Assembly (NCBI GenBank): GCA_025356925.1
Contig: JANXQE010000623.1
Location: 1 to 6,207 of the forward strand
DNA: 6,207 nucleotides
DNA from: Limisphaerales bacterium
Lineage (GTDB): Bacteria > Verrucomicrobiota > Verrucomicrobiia > Limisphaerales > UBA8199
Reading direction: 5' to 3'
Below, in pieces: positions 5,191 to 6,207 of this stretch (position 1 is the first letter of the stretch; each line of letters starts with the position of its first letter). The position numbers and the translations under genes are program-made. The notes below the pieces were generated by a model that saw nothing but the letters and a program-made list of their open reading frames with translations, ran no database searches and was not told the origin of the DNA.

Positions 5191-6207
5191 TCACTTTGGC
5201 TTCGGATAGAGATTGTACCCTGCCTCCCGGCAGGCAGCGATCGTTTCTGCGTACGGCGTGTCGGCCACATCGACGAAGCCGATTTGGTAATTCTCTTCGT
5301 CATAGGTCCGGCCGGTGGTGGGCTCGTCGAAGTATTGGAACCAATGACAACCGACGAATTGAGGGTGCCGGAGCGCACCCCGCAAATAATCCTTATACAT
5401 TTCCGCGCGTGCTTGCTGATTCGGCACGGAGACCAGGCCAGTGTGGAAGAGCCCGCGGTCCAACGCGCCAAAATGGAATTCCCCGATGATGAGCGGCACA
5501 TCAGCTCCGCCGTTGAATTGGAAGTCCGCCACGCTGGCGTGGTAAAGGTTATAACTCACAACATCGCAATACTTGGCCGCCGCTGCCGCGGCTCGCGCGT
5601 TGACCCAGGCAAAGCGGCAGCCCAAAAACAATTGGTTCGGCGCGACGGCTTTGATCGCTTCACGAACGGTGCGAAAATATTGCTCCGCCGTGCGGCTGTA
5701 GAACGCGCCCAGGTCCGGCGCCGCCGTGGCCTTGTCCGGCGCCGCGCGGCTTTGGAGCAAAGCATCCCAAGAGGCATACTCCGCGCCCCAAGCCCGGTTC
5801 AATGACTCAATGTCGCGGTACTTGGCTTTTAGATCTTCCAGAAACGCTTGTTTGGCTGGCTGGTCCGCCGGGGACTGGAGTGCGCCGATCGCCAGGGAAA
5901 CATCATCGCCCCAGGACATTTCGTTGTCGGAAAAATAACCGATGCACCAGGGATCGCCGGCGCTCTCGGATTGTTTCGATTCCATCGCCCGGCGCAAATT
6001 GTCATGGAAACCCGCATCGAACACATCCGGGAACTTGGCCCAATAGCCTTCGCTTCCCGCAATTGGCTTGGTGCGACCCGAGCCGATCGAGTCGGTGTAG
6101 GGTGTCTGGCGAAGACGCCGGGTAGCATCATCCGACCAGTTGGCAATGGTGTTAAGCCCCCAACTGCGCAAACGCCGGTGCACCAACTGCCGGTACTCTT
6201 CCCACAA
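5191..6207 (-). CDS. Clan GH-A glycoside hydrolase, C-terminal part (GH50 agarase-like or beta-galactosidase-like), 5'-truncated by window
   Basis: The last 338 residues of a (beta/alpha)8 glycoside hydrolase; the frame is open to the right edge, so the N-terminal part is outside the window. Numbering from the edge: 'LRSWGLNTIANWSD' (14-26) is a typical early barrel strand; 'WCIGYFSDNEMSWGDD' (87-102) has the Asn-Glu pair in which E96 is the likely acid/base; 'VVSYNLYH' precedes 'VPLIIGEFHFGALDRG' (237-252), where E243 is the likely nucleophile; 'CHWFQYFDEPTTGR' (287-300) supplies the aromatic platform near the last strand. The 'DNE(M/L)SWG' and 'IGEFHFG(A/S)xDRG' wording recalls GH50 beta-agarases more than GH42, but the family choice is from memory. 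Substrates would be galactose-containing polysaccharides such as agar or porphyran, or a related beta-galactoside. The signal peptide, if any, is not visible. The gene is convergent with the YjfB-like gene. Both catalytic residues are present and I see no sign of damage. Confidence 0.88.
   Translation of the reverse strand: MWEEYRQLVHRRLRSWGLNTIANWSDDATRRLRQTPYTDSIGSGRTKPIAGSEGYWAKFPDVFDAGFHDNLRRAMESKQSESAGDPWCIGYFSDNEMSWGDDVSLAIGALQSPADQPAKQAFLEDLKAKYRDIESLNRAWGAEYASWDALLQSRAAPDKATAAPDLGAFYSRTAEQYFRTVREAIKAVAPNQLFLGCRFAWVNARAAAAAAKYCDVVSYNLYHASVADFQFNGGADVPLIIGEFHFGALDRGLFHTGLVSVPNQQARAEMYKDYLRGALRHPQFVGCHWFQYFDEPTTGRTYDEENYQIGFVDVADTPYAETIAACREAGYNLYPKPK
5713..5745. repeat. 21-base-period direct repeat inside the glycoside hydrolase gene
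   Basis: GTCCGGCGCCGC occurs at 5713-5724 and again at 5734-5745, a period of 21 bases, or exactly seven codons. In the protein it appears as AAPDKAT followed by AAPDLGA (residues 155-168). It is an in-frame microduplication in what looks like a surface loop, and the reading frame is preserved. Confidence 0.6.

Noticed and set aside
5284..5805. 173-residue plus-strand frame antisense to the glycoside hydrolase
   Set aside because: Shadow of the hydrolase, whose catalytic motifs are unmistakable on the minus strand.

Overview
This 6.2 kb, GC-rich window looks like a stretch of chromosome from a Verrucomicrobia- or Planctomycetes-type bacterium. That is inferred from content, not from a marker gene. 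The signs are two secreted PQQ-type beta-propeller proteins that open with the 'WPQW(R/L)GP' motif, a clan GH-A polysaccharide hydrolase, a tiny YjfB-like gene and an IS1634-type insertion element. I found no rRNA, tRNA, CRISPR array, phage gene or defence gene.

Layout. About 1-1660 is an IS1634-type (IS4 superfamily) element on the + strand. Its transposase frame is open, but an internal segment that should carry the first catalytic Asp is missing, and the conserved N-terminus has no canonical start codon, so the copy is probably dead. A perfect 9+1+9 palindrome follows its stop codon. 1660-1787 is non-coding and holds a long-armed hairpin next to the stop of the following gene. 1788-3134 (- strand) encodes a secreted PQQ-like beta-propeller. 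3201-3527 (- strand) is a C-terminal remnant of an Omp85/D15 (BamA/TamA-type) outer-membrane barrel, cut off upstream. 3685-4926 (+) is a second, paralogous PQQ-like beta-propeller, divergent from the first. 4967-5158 (+) is a 63-residue YjfB-like protein. A hairpin at 5159-5183 separates it from the convergent gene at 5191-6207 (-), the C-terminal part of a GH-A glycoside hydrolase (GH50 agarase-like or beta-galactosidase-like) that runs off the right edge.

How it fits together. The two propellers and the hydrolase would all act at or outside the inner membrane and suit a polysaccharide-degrading lifestyle, but nothing here shows that they form one pathway. The dead IS and the truncated barrel gene point to a locus that has been rearranged and is decaying. 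I see no clearly new multi-gene system. The most informative points are the catalytically gutted transposase and the Omp85 remnant between the two diverging paralogues.
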